DNA of 64,000 nt from Poriferisodalis sp965226645 (GTDB lineage: Bacteria; Actinomycetota; Acidimicrobiia; Acidimicrobiales; Poriferisodalaceae): the NCBI GenBank assembly GCA_965226645.1, contig CBDDDL010000004.1:248001-312000 (forward strand), read 5' to 3'. This document shows, one piece after another, positions 34,809-43,910 of the stretch. Position 1 is the first letter of the stretch. Every line of letters starts with the position of its first letter. The translations under genes and the position numbers were made by a program. The notes below the pieces were generated by a model. That model was not told the DNA's origin and searched no databases. It was given only the letters and a program-made list of their open reading frames with translations.

Positions 34809-35914
34809 GGGCAAGCCGAACCGGCAACCTCGGGCCATCCGTGCGCTATGTGTCGCTCCTCGCTGCAGTCCTGCTGTTGATCCTGACCGGCATCGTCTTG
34901 GTTCTCTCCGCGACTTCCGCAACCGTCATCGCTGCACCCGATCGGCCGCTGCACTACTTCTCGCGACACCTGTGGTCGGTGGGCATCTCGTTGGGCGTGC
35001 TGGGAATCACGCTTGGGATCGACTACCGGCGCTGGCGTCGCCTCGCGGTTCCGCTGGTGGCCACCAGCATCGCTTTGCTCGTTGCGGTTCTCGTGGCGGG
35101 CCGAGAGGTCGGCGGCTCTCGCCGCTGGCTCGAATTCGGCGTCGTCAATGTCCAGCCGTCCGAGATCGCGAAACTCGCCCTGATCGTGGCAATGGCGACC
35201 TTCCTGGATGCACGGAAAGACCAAATCGACCGGCACGATCGCATCTTGCGGCCCTCGATGCTGATTCTCGCTGTGGGCTGCTGCCTGGTGCTGCTCCAGC
35301 CAGATCTCGGAACGACGCTCATCCTTGCCGGCATCGGCGTCGGGATGCTCTTCGTAGCGGGACTGCCGGGCCGCGACCTCGGCAAGATCGCGCTTGTCGT
35401 CGGAATCGCAGCTCCAGCGCTAGCGGTCGCAGCGCCCTACCGCCGAGCACGCCTCTCCGGATTCCTCAATCCCATCGAGGAACGGGCCGACGAGGGCTAC
35501 CAGACGTTCCAGAGCCTGGTCGGTCTCGCCCAGGGAGGTCTACGCGGGACAGGGCTCGGGGCAGGTCAAGCAAAATGGGGATGGGTGCCGAATACACCGA
35601 CCGACTTCATCTTTGTGATCGTCGGCGAGGAGATGGGCCTGTTCGGTGCGGTTGGGCTGCTCTTGCTGCTCGGCGTCGTCGGTGTCGGTGGCCTGCGGAC
35701 GTCCCAACGCGCGCCCGACGAGTTCGGAACGCTCCTGGCCGCTGGCATCGCGATCTGGTTCGTGCTGCAGACGCTTATCAATGTCGGTGGCGTGGTTGGA
35801 TCGCTCCCAGTGACCGGGGTGACCTTGCCGTTCCTTTCCTTCGGCGGTTCGTCGTTAGTGGTGACCTCAGCAGCTGCGGGCCTGCTGCTGAACGTGACGC
35901 GGAGGTCTGGCTGA
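34805..35914 (+). CDS. ftsW: Septal peptidoglycan polymerase FtsW (SEDS family)
   Basis: FtsW polymerises lipid II at the septum with FtsI. The 369-residue protein has ten expected transmembrane helices. Conserved SEDS segments seen are VQPSEIAKLALIV, LLQPDLGTTLIL, TPTDFIFVIVGEEMG, and LPFLSFGGSSLV, the last two carrying the catalytic and late conserved residues. The start at 34805, overlapping the murD stop, gives a short basic N-terminus. The next gene, murG, begins four bases after the stop. Confidence 0.95.
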   Translation: MRASRTGNLGPSVRYVSLLAAVLLLILTGIVLVLSATSATVIAAPDRPLHYFSRHLWSVGISLGVLGITLGIDYRRWRRLAVPLVATSIALLVAVLVAGREVGGSRRWLEFGVVNVQPSEIAKLALIVAMATFLDARKDQIDRHDRILRPSMLILAVGCCLVLLQPDLGTTLILAGIGVGMLFVAGLPGRDLGKIALVVGIAAPALAVAAPYRRARLSGFLNPIEERADEGYQTFQSLVGLAQGGLRGTGLGAGQAKWGWVPNTPTDFIFVIVGEEMGLFGAVGLLLLLGVVGVGGLRTSQRAPDEFGTLLAAGIAIWFVLQTLINVGGVVGSLPVTGVTLPFLSFGGSSLVVTSAAAGLLLNVTRRSG

Positions 35915-35917
35915 GCC

Positions 35918-37102
35918 GTGCCGATCCAGCGTCGAGGCGTCCTGATCGCCGGCGGCGGGACGGCGGGACACCTCGTACCGGGTCTGGCGGTGGCCGAGGC
36001 GCTGACGGAGCGCGGTTGGCCCCGTGGTGAGATCCATTTCGTCGGCAGTGCTCGGGGCATGGACTCCGACATGGTTCCGCCGGCCGGATACGGCCTGACC
36101 ACCCTCGGCGGCCGGGGCCTCAATGCACGACGACTGAATGGCTCGAATGCCATCGCCGCCGCGAGCCTTGTCTGGGCAACGCTGCGGGGCGTTGCGCTCG
36201 TTGCGCGGCGACGGCCCGCTGCCGTGCTGTCGATGGGTGGCTATGCGGCCCTGCCAGCGGCCGTCGGCGCTGTCGTGTGGCGCGTCCCGCTCGTTATCGC
36301 CGAGCAGAACGCTGTGGCATCGGGCACGAATCGTCTCCTCAGGCGATTCGCCAAAGCGGCTGCGGTACCAGTCGAGGGCACCGGCCTCCGGCGTGAGGTC
36401 GTCACCGGCAATCCGGTACGGCCCGAAGTCGTGAATGCCGCCCGAAACGCTGCGGACGCCCGGGAGCAGCTCGGTTGGCCGCCGACGGCGACGGTCATCG
36501 TCGCGTTCGGCGGCTCACTGGGATCGGGGCGCATCAATGCCGCGGTGTGGGGCGCACTCGATGAGCTGTTCCGCCGTGACGCAGTGATGCTGTATCACGT
36601 TGTCGGCAAGCGGGATTGGGAGCAGCGCCCGCCGCCGCCTCCAGTTCGAACGAGCGAAGCGGTCGTACGCGATTGGTATCGCGCGGTTCGGTTCGACGAG
36701 CATCTCCCGCTCGCCTTGGCGGCAGCGGACCTCGTGATCTGCCGTGCCGGAGCCTCGACGATCGCAGAGTTGGCGGTGCTGGGCACCCGTGCGCTGCTCG
36801 TGCCCCTGCCGGCGGCGACCAAGAACCACCAGTACCGCAACGCCGCCAGCCTCGTCGATGCCGGTGCAGCGCGGATCGTGCCCGACGCCGAACTCGATGC
36901 GAACCTTCTGCTTGTCGAGATCGATATGGCAGTGAATCTTGGGGACAACACGCCGAGCAATGACGAAATGCCGCACAAATCAACATTCGGTCGCTCAGAC
37001 TCTGCTCGACGTGTCGCGGACCTGATCATCGAGCACAGTTCGACGGTGCCCCCAACGATCTCGCCTCCCGAAACGGAAACACTCGAGGAGCCTGGGTATT
37101 GA
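35918..37102 (+). CDS. murG: UDP-GlcNAc:undecaprenyl-PP-MurNAc-pentapeptide transferase MurG
   Basis: MurG adds GlcNAc to lipid I to make lipid II, at the inner face of the membrane. The 394-residue GT-B protein has AGGGTAGHLVPGLAVAEAL, then MGGYAALPA, EQNAVASGTNR, GGSLGSGRIN and CRAGASTIAEL, all hallmarks of the family. In the last conserved loop LLVPLPAATKNHQYRNA the common D-x-Q reads N-x-Q. A C-terminal extension of about 50 residues rich in proline and threonine is extra. GTG start. The stop overlaps murC by one base (TGATG). Confidence 0.94.
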   Translation: MPIQRRGVLIAGGGTAGHLVPGLAVAEALTERGWPRGEIHFVGSARGMDSDMVPPAGYGLTTLGGRGLNARRLNGSNAIAAASLVWATLRGVALVARRRPAAVLSMGGYAALPAAVGAVVWRVPLVIAEQNAVASGTNRLLRRFAKAAAVPVEGTGLRREVVTGNPVRPEVVNAARNAADAREQLGWPPTATVIVAFGGSLGSGRINAAVWGALDELFRRDAVMLYHVVGKRDWEQRPPPPPVRTSEAVVRDWYRAVRFDEHLPLALAAADLVICRAGASTIAELAVLGTRALLVPLPAATKNHQYRNAASLVDAGAARIVPDAELDANLLLVEIDMAVNLGDNTPSNDEMPHKSTFGRSDSARRVADLIIEHSSTVPPTISPPETETLEEPGY

Positions 37103-38511
37103 TGAGCCGCCAGCCCGCAATGCGCAGCGAGCTGCTTGCCGACAGGCGTCGCATCCACCTTGTGGGCGCGGGCGGAGCAGGCATGAACGCCATCGGCGTG
37201 GTGCTCGCCGAGATGGGCCACGTGGTCAGCGGCAGCGACCTGCGAGGGGGCCCAGGCATGACGCGGCTTGCAGCACAGGGCGCCCGCGTCGAAATCGGCC
37301 ACGACGCAGCCCATGTCGGAGAGGCCGAACTGGTCGCGCACTCCAGCGCAGTCCACGCCTCAAACGTTGAGCTCGTGGCGGCTCGCGCACGCGGCCTGCA
37401 GGTATTGAGTCGGGCGGAGATGCTTGGATCGATCTGCGACCGGAAACGGACACTCGCGGTCGCCGGAACCCACGGCAAGACAACGACGTCGTCCATGCTG
37501 GCCCTGTGCCTGGTTGCAGCGGGTGAGCAGCCGTCGTTCTTGATCGGCGGCGAAGTCAACGAGATCGGCTCGGGCGCCGTGTGGGATCCCAACGGCGAGT
37601 GGTTCGTTGTCGAGGCGGACGAATCTGACGGCACTTTTCTCGAATTGGGAGCACAGGGTGCCATCGTGACGAACATCGAGGCCGACCATCTCGATTACTA
37701 CGGCAGCTTTGCTTCGCTCAAAACGGCGTTCGAACGCTTCCTGACGTCCGCCACCGGTCCACGCGTGGTGTGCGCAGACGATCACGTGGCCGCAGAGACG
37801 GCCGGGCGCATTGGCGGCACCATGACCTACGGCACTTCGCCGGACGCCCATTATCGGGTGGTCAACGCGTCGACTTTCCGTTCGAGGGCACGCTTCGAAC
37901 TGCTCGCAGGTGAAGTGGCCGTCGGGTCGTGCGAGCTTCCGCTGCCGGGCATGCACAACATTCTCAATGCCGCAGGCGCTCTCGCCGCTGCGTTGGAGAT
38001 CGGCGCAGCGGCTGAACCGATGCTCGAAGCCTTAGGCCGTTTCGGCGGGGTTGCTCGGCGCTTCGAGCGCCGCGGCGAGAGCGCCGGAGTGGCCTATATC
38101 GACGATTACGCGCATCTGCCCAGCGAGGTGGCCGCTGCACTTGCCGCGGCTGCGGGGGGAGGCTGGAAGCGAATCATTGCGGTGTTTCAGCCGCACCGCT
38201 ATACCCGGACTGCAGCGCTGTGGAAGGACTTCGCCAATGCCTTTGACGTTGCCGACCACATCGTGCTCACCGATATCTATGCTGCGGGCGAGGTGCCTCA
38301 GCCGGGAATCTCTACCGAGCTGATCGCGCGAGCGGTGCTCGAAGCGCACCCCAATTCCCGTGTCGAGTACTTGCCCGGGCGAGCAGAACTGCGCGCCTAT
38401 CTGCGAGGTCTCTTGCGCCCAGGTGACCTGTGCCTCACGTTGGGCGCTGGCGACCTCACGACGCTGCCGGACGAGCTGATGTTCCCGACGGGTGATTCGG
38501 CTGATGTCTGA
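37102..38511 (+). CDS. murC: UDP-MurNAc:L-alanine ligase MurC
   Basis: MurC adds the first amino acid, L-alanine, to UDP-MurNAc. The 469-residue ligase has the nucleotide-sugar loop HLVGAGGAGMNAI, ATP loop AVAGTHGKTTTSSML, and EADESDGTFL. The C-terminal domain has VAYIDDYAHLPSEV and FQPHRYTRTAAL, both MurC hallmarks. The ATG overlaps the murG stop; a TTG one codon earlier is possible. MurC and MurD usually lie in this order with murG between ftsW and murC. Confidence 0.95.
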   Translation: MSRQPAMRSELLADRRRIHLVGAGGAGMNAIGVVLAEMGHVVSGSDLRGGPGMTRLAAQGARVEIGHDAAHVGEAELVAHSSAVHASNVELVAARARGLQVLSRAEMLGSICDRKRTLAVAGTHGKTTTSSMLALCLVAAGEQPSFLIGGEVNEIGSGAVWDPNGEWFVVEADESDGTFLELGAQGAIVTNIEADHLDYYGSFASLKTAFERFLTSATGPRVVCADDHVAAETAGRIGGTMTYGTSPDAHYRVVNASTFRSRARFELLAGEVAVGSCELPLPGMHNILNAAGALAAALEIGAAAEPMLEALGRFGGVARRFERRGESAGVAYIDDYAHLPSEVAAALAAAAGGGWKRIIAVFQPHRYTRTAALWKDFANAFDVADHIVLTDIYAAGEVPQPGISTELIARAVLEAHPNSRVEYLPGRAELRAYLRGLLRPGDLCLTLGAGDLTTLPDELMFPTGDSADV

Positions 38512-38513
38512 GG

Positions 38514-39491
38514 GTGCCGATGGATGATCGAACACCTTCGTGGAACGACCCGGCCGCGATCGACAAAGCAGTCGGCATTCTCGGAGAGCGCGCCCGCCTG
38601 GACGCGCCGCTCGGAGCGATCACGACATCACGTGTAGGCGGCCTTGCAGCAATCGCGTACACAGCCAATACCGCCGCGGACCTGTGCCTCGTCGGCGAAG
38701 CCAGCCACGCGGCCGGCATGGCCGTGCTCATCGTCGGACGAGGTTCGAATCTGCTCGTCGCCGACCAGGGCTTCGAAGGCATCGCAGTGTTTCTCGGAGC
38801 ATCGTTCTCCCGAATCGACATCGATCAGCGCGCCGCAACCGCAATCGTCGGTGCCGCAGTCGCTTTGCCTGTGCTCGCTCGACGCTGCGCCGAAGCCGGC
38901 GTGGGCGGTCTTGAGTGGGCAGTCGGCGTGCCCGGATCCGTCGGTGGCGCTATCAAGATGAACGCTGGTGGGCACGGCAGCGATATCGCTTCGTGCCTCA
39001 TCGATGCGACGATCATCGATCTCTCCTCCGATGCGGGGCCGTCGGCGCCCGTCACCTATGAACCCCACGCACTCGACCTGCGCTACCGCCACAGCGGCCT
39101 CAGCGACGCGCAAGTTGTCACGAGGGCTCGCCTGCAAGGGCGAACGGATGACCCTTCGACTGCCCTGGGGCGGATCGCAGAAATTGTTCGATGGCGACGC
39201 GAACATCAGCCCGGTGGCCAAAACGCAGGCTCGGTGTTCATGAATCCACCGCAGGACTCCGCCGGTGCACGAATTGATCAAGCAGGCCTGCGGGGCCTAC
39301 GCATCGGCACCGCCGAGGTCTCGCGCATTCACGCCAACTTCATCGTGTCCGATCCCGGAGGAACCGCTGCAGACGTTGCTGCTTTGATGGCCGAGGTTCG
39401 TCGACGCGTCGCGGACTCAGCAGGCATCGCGTTGCAGCCCGAAGTCCGAATGGTGGGTTTCGAATCCGCCGATGCGTCTGGCTCTGTTTGA
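38514..39491 (+). CDS. murB: UDP-N-acetylenolpyruvoylglucosamine reductase MurB
   Basis: MurB reduces UDP-GlcNAc-enolpyruvate to UDP-MurNAc with FAD and NADPH. In this 325-residue protein the FAD domain shows VGRGSNLLVADQGF, and GVPGSVGGAIKMNAGG contains the conserved arginine-contact loop. NAGSVFMNPP holds the catalytic serine, and ALQPEVRMVG the catalytic glutamate. It has the shape of type II MurB. Start GTG at 38514, with an ATG at 38520 also possible. It overlaps ftsQ by 20 bases. Confidence 0.94.
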   Translation: MPMDDRTPSWNDPAAIDKAVGILGERARLDAPLGAITTSRVGGLAAIAYTANTAADLCLVGEASHAAGMAVLIVGRGSNLLVADQGFEGIAVFLGASFSRIDIDQRAATAIVGAAVALPVLARRCAEAGVGGLEWAVGVPGSVGGAIKMNAGGHGSDIASCLIDATIIDLSSDAGPSAPVTYEPHALDLRYRHSGLSDAQVVTRARLQGRTDDPSTALGRIAEIVRWRREHQPGGQNAGSVFMNPPQDSAGARIDQAGLRGLRIGTAEVSRIHANFIVSDPGGTAADVAALMAEVRRRVADSAGIALQPEVRMVGFESADASGSV

Positions 39492-40281
39492 ACACGCCGT
39501 GCCCGACGACACCGTAGAAGCCCGGACACGACGCTGGCCATGGGCACTCGGAGGCGCAATCGGCGCGATGGCGCTCGCAGTCGGGATGCTGGCCTCTGGT
39601 GCAGTCGATGTCGACCGGATCGAGTTCACCGGCCTCCATCGTGTGAGCTTCGACGAGGCGATCGATGCAGTGGGCGTCCGTGTCGGCGATTCAATGCCGC
39701 TGATCAACACCACTGCAGCAGAGGAGTCCCTGCGGCAGCTTCCCTGGATCGGCAACGCTCGGGTACGCAGGAAGTGGCCGGGCACGGTGGACGTCGAGAT
39801 CACCGAGCGCCGAGCGATCGCGCTGGCGTTGCGGGCTCCGCAGCGATGGGCGCTCGTCGACACCGAAGGTCGAGTCCTGACCGAGGCTCTCGCCGACCCA
39901 CCGAAGCTGCCGCGCCTGTCAGGGATTCGCGCGGCTCCCGCAGCAGGCGGCTTCCTGTCCGATGATGCTGGCGCGATGCTTGAGGTCGTCGAGGCCCTCA
40001 CCCCCGCAGACGGACTCGTCGTCGAGAGCGTGTGGCGCGACCAGCGCGGCGATCTCAGAGCGCGTTTGCAGTTGTTTGGGCCGCGCGCGCAGCTTGAAGT
40101 CGTTCTCGGTGACGACTCGGCAATTGCGGCGAAGGCAACAGCGGTCGCGACCGTCGTGGGATCCTTGGCCGAAACCGCGGAGACGGGTGCGGAGAGCACC
40201 GATATCAGCGAACTGGATGTCTCCGTGCCGCGCCTTCCTGTGCTGCGCACCGGATCTGACGCACGCCCACAGACACCCTGA
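39472..40281 (+). CDS. ftsQ: Cell division protein FtsQ (POTRA domain)
   Basis: A 269-residue bitopic protein. The basic cytoplasmic N-terminus ends in RTRRWPW, then one membrane helix (ALGGAIGAMALAVGMLASGAV). The POTRA domain follows (DRIEFTGLHRVSFDEAIDAV), then LPWIGNARVRRKWPGTVDVE and ITERRAIALAL, standard FtsQ motifs. FtsQ binds FtsL/FtsB and recruits the late divisome. The 139-base gap to ftsZ is the largest in the cluster before sepF and may hold a separate ftsZ promoter. Confidence 0.92.
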   Translation: MRLALFEHAVPDDTVEARTRRWPWALGGAIGAMALAVGMLASGAVDVDRIEFTGLHRVSFDEAIDAVGVRVGDSMPLINTTAAEESLRQLPWIGNARVRRKWPGTVDVEITERRAIALALRAPQRWALVDTEGRVLTEALADPPKLPRLSGIRAAPAAGGFLSDDAGAMLEVVEALTPADGLVVESVWRDQRGDLRARLQLFGPRAQLEVVLGDDSAIAAKATAVATVVGSLAETAETGAESTDISELDVSVPRLPVLRTGSDARPQTP

Positions 40282-40420
40282 TCCACAATCAGCGACCGAT
40301 CCAGGCCCTTGTCGTAGTTGGAAGGCATCGGTACTGTCGTTTGTTGCGCTACTTTGCGCTGGTAGGGCTTGTCGTCGCGCCCAAGGATGCGACAGCGAGC
40401 CAGGAAACTCGAGGAGTCTT

Positions 40421-41497
40421 GTGGCGTCACCGCAGAACTACGTGGCAGTCATCAAGGTTGTGGGCGTCGGTGGCGGTGGGTCCAATGCCGTCAACCGGAT
40501 GATCGATGTCGGACTCGGCGGTGTCGAGTTCATAGCCATTAACACCGATGCTCAGGCACTGCTGCTGAGCGATGCCGACGTCAAGCTGGACATCGGTCGC
40601 CAGCTGACGCGGGGGCTTGGCGCCGGGAGCGACCCGGAGATAGGAACCAGAGCCGCCGAGGAACATCGAGATGAGATCGCAGAAGCCTTGCAAGGGGCAG
40701 ACATGGTCTTCATCACCGCTGGCGAGGGTGGTGGCACTGGGACAGGCGGCGCTCCCGTCGTCGCTGAAGTGTCCAAGGAAGTCGGTGCGCTGACGATCGG
40801 CGTGGTCACGCGCCCATTTGGCTTCGAGGGCAAGCGTCGGCAGGTACAGGCCGATCAAGGCATCGAGCGTTTGAAGGAACGCGTCGACACGCTGATCGTG
40901 ATTCCGAATGATCGCCTTCTGACCGTGTCAAACGAGCACACCTCGATCATCGATGCCTTTCAAATGGCGGATGACGTGCTGCGCGAAGGAGTGTCCGGTA
41001 TCTCAGGGCTGATCACCACGCCTGGCCTCATAAACACCGACTTTGCTGACGTGAAGGCGATCATGTCCAGCGCCGGCACCGCCCTCATGGGCATCGGCAA
41101 GGCACACGGCGAGAACCGCGCGAAGAACGCCGCCCGCCAGGCGGTGTCGAGTTCACTGCTCGAGGAATCGATCGACGGCGCTCGGGGCATCCTGCTCAAC
41201 ATCGCTGCGGGACCCGACCTCGGGTTGTTCGAGGTGAACGAGGCCGCCGAAGTGATCCGCGAGGTGTCCCACGCCGAAGCCAACATCATCTTCGGCACCG
41301 TGATCGACGATGCACTCGGCGAGGAGATCCGGGTCACGGTCATTGCCGCTGGATTCGACCGCTACACCGGCGGTCGGCGGGAATTGGACGCTGAGATGCG
41401 GGACTACGCCGCAGGTGACGGTGACGACCTCGCAGATCCGTTTGGCGATCTCGACGAAGACGACGAATCGTTCGACGTTCCCAGTTTCCTGCGTTGA
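40421..41497 (+). CDS. ftsZ: Tubulin-like cell division GTPase FtsZ
   Basis: FtsZ polymerises with GTP into the ring that sets the division site. The 358-residue protein has VVGVGGGGSNAVNRM, the tubulin signature GEGGGTGTGGAP near 102, and NDRLL. The T7 loop INTDFADVKAIM contains the catalytic aspartate. The C-terminal peptide DDESFDVPSFLR, which would bind SepF, is intact. The start is GTG at 40421 with GAGGAG at 40411-40416. The linker before the C-terminal peptide is short and acidic. The longer open frame upstream overlaps ftsQ and is rejected. Confidence 0.97.
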   Translation: MASPQNYVAVIKVVGVGGGGSNAVNRMIDVGLGGVEFIAINTDAQALLLSDADVKLDIGRQLTRGLGAGSDPEIGTRAAEEHRDEIAEALQGADMVFITAGEGGGTGTGGAPVVAEVSKEVGALTIGVVTRPFGFEGKRRQVQADQGIERLKERVDTLIVIPNDRLLTVSNEHTSIIDAFQMADDVLREGVSGISGLITTPGLINTDFADVKAIMSSAGTALMGIGKAHGENRAKNAARQAVSSSLLEESIDGARGILLNIAAGPDLGLFEVNEAAEVIREVSHAEANIIFGTVIDDALGEEIRVTVIAAGFDRYTGGRRELDAEMRDYAAGDGDDLADPFGDLDEDDESFDVPSFLR

Positions 41498-41552
41498 GGC
41501 CGCCAACGGTGCTGGCAGGACCGGCGCTCGGGCCCAGAGAGGCTGCGGCGTC

Positions 41553-42239
41553 GTGCTGACGCTGCGCCGGCGTGTTGGCAATGGCGTCGCTCGCATCGTC
41601 GTGACAGAACAGGCTGACGGAGATTGGGCTGCCCCCCACTCCCTCGACAAGCGCGACGTCACGTTCCTGCGACAGGTTCATGGCACCGAACTGGTGAGGG
41701 TGTCGAAGCCGGGCGACCACTTCGGGGCATGCGCCGATGGGGCGTGGACGACGATGCGCGGCGCAACGCTCGCAGTGCGAACCGCCGACTGCGTTCCGAT
41801 CGCGCTCTACGGCATCCGAAGCGATCATTTCGCGGCGGTTGCGGCGGTGCACGCAGGATGGCGCGGTTTGCTCGCGGGTGTGATTGACAACGCGAGCGAC
41901 GAGCTCCGCAAGCACGGATTTGCGAGCCAGCGCGCTGTTGTCGGACCGCACATATGCGCTCGGCACTACGAGTTCGGCGCGGATGACCTCCGTGCTGTCG
42001 TCAGCGAATTCGGCTCTCGCGTGTGCGGCCGCACGGCCTGGGGTACCCGCTCATTGGACTTGTCCGCGACCGTTCGCGTAGCGCTAGAACGTTGCGGAGT
42101 AGCCATCGACACGGAACTGGCGCGCTGCACGGCCACCGATGTGCGCTATTTCTCGCATCGGGCACGCGCCGAACGAGGGCGTACCGCATTGCTCGTCTCG
42201 ATCGAGGCTCCCGATCCGAGGACGGAATCGTTGCGGTGA
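41553..42239 (+). CDS. pgeF: Multicopper-oxidase-fold PgeF/YfiH family protein
   Basis: A 228-residue protein of the DUF152/laccase-domain family. PgeF hydrolyses peptidoglycan-precursor intermediates with L-Ser in place of L-Ala in E. coli; the family also contains purine-nucleoside phosphorylases, so the exact role is open. Metal-site residues are in QVHGTELV, RTADCVPI and AAVHAGWRGLLAG. The GTG at 41553 is preferred over a long open frame that lies within ftsZ. The order ftsZ-pgeF-yggS-sepF is typical of actinobacteria and firmicutes. The stop overlaps yggS. Confidence 0.9.
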   Translation: MLTLRRRVGNGVARIVVTEQADGDWAAPHSLDKRDVTFLRQVHGTELVRVSKPGDHFGACADGAWTTMRGATLAVRTADCVPIALYGIRSDHFAAVAAVHAGWRGLLAGVIDNASDELRKHGFASQRAVVGPHICARHYEFGADDLRAVVSEFGSRVCGRTAWGTRSLDLSATVRVALERCGVAIDTELARCTATDVRYFSHRARAERGRTALLVSIEAPDPRTESLR

Positions 42240-42919
42240 TGGACCAAGCAGAGGTTTCTCGGCGTGCTGAGCAAGTCCGGAATCGCATCGTTGACGCCGG
42301 CGGCGACCCCGATCGAGTCGCCATCGTGGCAGTGACGAAGGGTTTCGACTCATCGGCGGTGGAGGCGGCAGCGTCGGCCGGGCTGGTGCTGATCGGCGAG
42401 AACTACGCCCAGGAAATGCTGTCAAAGCTGACACAGCTGCGGCCGGAGACCCGAGATGTCATCCAGACGCACTTCATCGGCCGATTGCAGACCAACAAGG
42501 TCCGCCAGCTGTCCGGCGCAGTCGACGTGTGGCAGAGCGTGGACCGTCTGCGGCTTGTCAACGAGATCGCTCGACGTTGTCCAGGTGCAGGCGTTTTCCT
42601 GCAGCTTGACGTCGGCGGCGCCGATCCTCAGGGAGGGTGCCCGCTGTCGGACGCGCCGGCGTTGTTCGCTGGGGCGCGGCAGGCGGGCCTTGACGTGAAG
42701 GGGTGCATGGCGATCGGACCCCAGGGCACAGCGCCAGAGATCGCCGCAGCGTTTGCTGAAGTCACGCGGTTTGCGGACGGACACAGCCTCGAGCATCGGT
42801 GCATGGGAATGAGCGCCGATCTGGAGCAGGCAATCAAAGCCGGATCGACGATGGTCCGCATCGGAACGGCGCTTTTTGGTGCGCGACCGAAGCGGGTCGC
42901 GCGCTCTGGTGCCAACTGA
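42239..42919 (+). CDS. PLP homeostasis protein YggS/ProSC family
   Basis: A 226-residue single-domain TIM-barrel PLP-binding protein. The PLP lysine is in VAVTKGFDSS; IGENYAQEML, HFIGRLQTNKVRQL and LQLDVGGADPQGG follow, and the phosphate loop is MGMSADLEQAI with GSTMVRIGTALFG. These proteins have no known catalytic reaction; they keep free PLP in balance and are usually next to sepF and yggT. ATG at 42239 overlaps the pgeF stop; GTG at 42236 is an alternative. Confidence 0.92.
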   Translation: MDQAEVSRRAEQVRNRIVDAGGDPDRVAIVAVTKGFDSSAVEAAASAGLVLIGENYAQEMLSKLTQLRPETRDVIQTHFIGRLQTNKVRQLSGAVDVWQSVDRLRLVNEIARRCPGAGVFLQLDVGGADPQGGCPLSDAPALFAGARQAGLDVKGCMAIGPQGTAPEIAAAFAEVTRFADGHSLEHRCMGMSADLEQAIKAGSTMVRIGTALFGARPKRVARSGAN

Positions 42920-42976
42920 CCGTATCTTGGAGGTAGGTAACCTTTGCTGGCGCAGACTGGCCAGGCGAGGAATGGC

Positions 42977-43480
42977 ATGGCTTCGATGATGAAACAGGCG
43001 ATGAGCTATCTGGGCCTCGGCCCCGATGACAGCTACGCGTCTCCGCCCGAGCGCCCTGCGCCCGGCGAAATGTCAATGGCAGAATTGGCCCCCGACGCTC
43101 CAACCCACAGCGGTGTGACGGTGATCGAACGACCCACGAGCTCGGGTGGCGTACCGCCGGTTGCAGGTGCTACAGGGTCCACCGGCGTCCGGCGCGTGCA
43201 ACCGTCGACAACGCAGCCGTTCGTTCTCATGCCTCGAATGTTCGATGATGCGCAACAGATCGGCGACCGGTTCAAACGCGACCAGCCAATCATTATCAAC
43301 TTGCAGGGTCTCGACCCCGACACTGCTCGCCGTCTCCTCGACTTCGCGAGCGGACTCTGCTACGCCCGCAACGGCCAGATGCGTAAGGTTGCCAACGCGG
43401 TGTACATGCTGGTGCCGGCCAACGTGGTGGTCACCGAGGACGATCACCGTCGGGCCACAGAGCAGGGCGTCGGGACCTGA
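42977..43480 (+). CDS. sepF: Cell division protein SepF
   Basis: SepF tethers FtsZ to the membrane in actinobacteria and firmicutes. The 167-residue protein has an N-terminal amphipathic helix (MASMMKQAMSYLGLG), a variable linker, and a C-terminal core with PRMFDDAQQIGDRFKRDQPI followed by LQGLDPDTARRLLDFASGL. The ATG at 42977 follows GCGAGG by six bases and restores the amphipathic helix. Upstream in-frame codons add a non-conserved extension. SepF is a main FtsZ anchor where FtsA is absent, and no ftsA is seen here. Confidence 0.94.
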   Translation: MASMMKQAMSYLGLGPDDSYASPPERPAPGEMSMAELAPDAPTHSGVTVIERPTSSGGVPPVAGATGSTGVRRVQPSTTQPFVLMPRMFDDAQQIGDRFKRDQPIIINLQGLDPDTARRLLDFASGLCYARNGQMRKVANAVYMLVPANVVVTEDDHRRATEQGVGT

Positions 43481-43519
43481 CACATTGACGCAGACAACAG
43501 CGGTATCTTGGACCAGGCA

Positions 43520-43774
43520 ATGAGCAGCCTGCTGTGCACCGTCATCGTGCTCTTCATCATTGCGGTCCTCGGACGCGTCCTGTTCTCGTGGATACCACTG
43601 GCACCAGACAGCCCTGTGGCGGTGGTGCGGGTATGGCTGGTGCGGCTGACCGAACCCGTCATGGGTCCGCTGCGGCGGGCGCTGCCGGCGTTGCGCATGG
43701 GGCAAGTGTCACTCGATCTGTCACCGATCGTCCTGATCATCGGGTTGCAGGTGCTGCGAGCCGCCATCTGCTGA
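43520..43774 (+). CDS. YggT family membrane protein
   Basis: An 84-residue protein with two membrane helices (CTVIVLFIIAVLGRVLFSWI and LDLSPIVLIIGLQVLRAA) joined by a conserved loop LTEPVMGPLRRALP. This is the standard YggT layout. Members lie beside yggS and sepF and have been linked to osmotic stress and division. The ATG at 43520 fits the family; a TTG at 43508 is possible. It is followed by a 136-base gap that contains copy C of a dispersed element. Confidence 0.9.
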   Translation: MSSLLCTVIVLFIIAVLGRVLFSWIPLAPDSPVAVVRVWLVRLTEPVMGPLRRALPALRMGQVSLDLSPIVLIIGLQVLRAAIC

Positions 43775-43892
43775 GACAGCGCCGCCCCGGCCCGAAGGGC
43801 CCATGAGCGCAGCGAATACCAGCGAGAGACACATGGCTTGGGCGCGCACGCCGTGAAGCCGGCGAGCGGCTTCTCCGGCGAGTCCCGCTGAC
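43775..43892 (+). repeat. Copy C of the dispersed ERSE-like element
   Basis: GAGCGCAGCGAA at 43805-43816, followed by TACCAGCGAGAGAC, matches copies A and B in the same translated frame: HERSEYQRETHGLG against ARERSEQERE and ARERSEHERE. The frame from 43775 runs open to a TGA near 43892 but has no ATG start in register. It sits ahead of the unknown acidic protein gene. Confidence 0.4.
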
Positions 43893-43910
43893 GCTGGTAC
43901 ATTGCGCGCC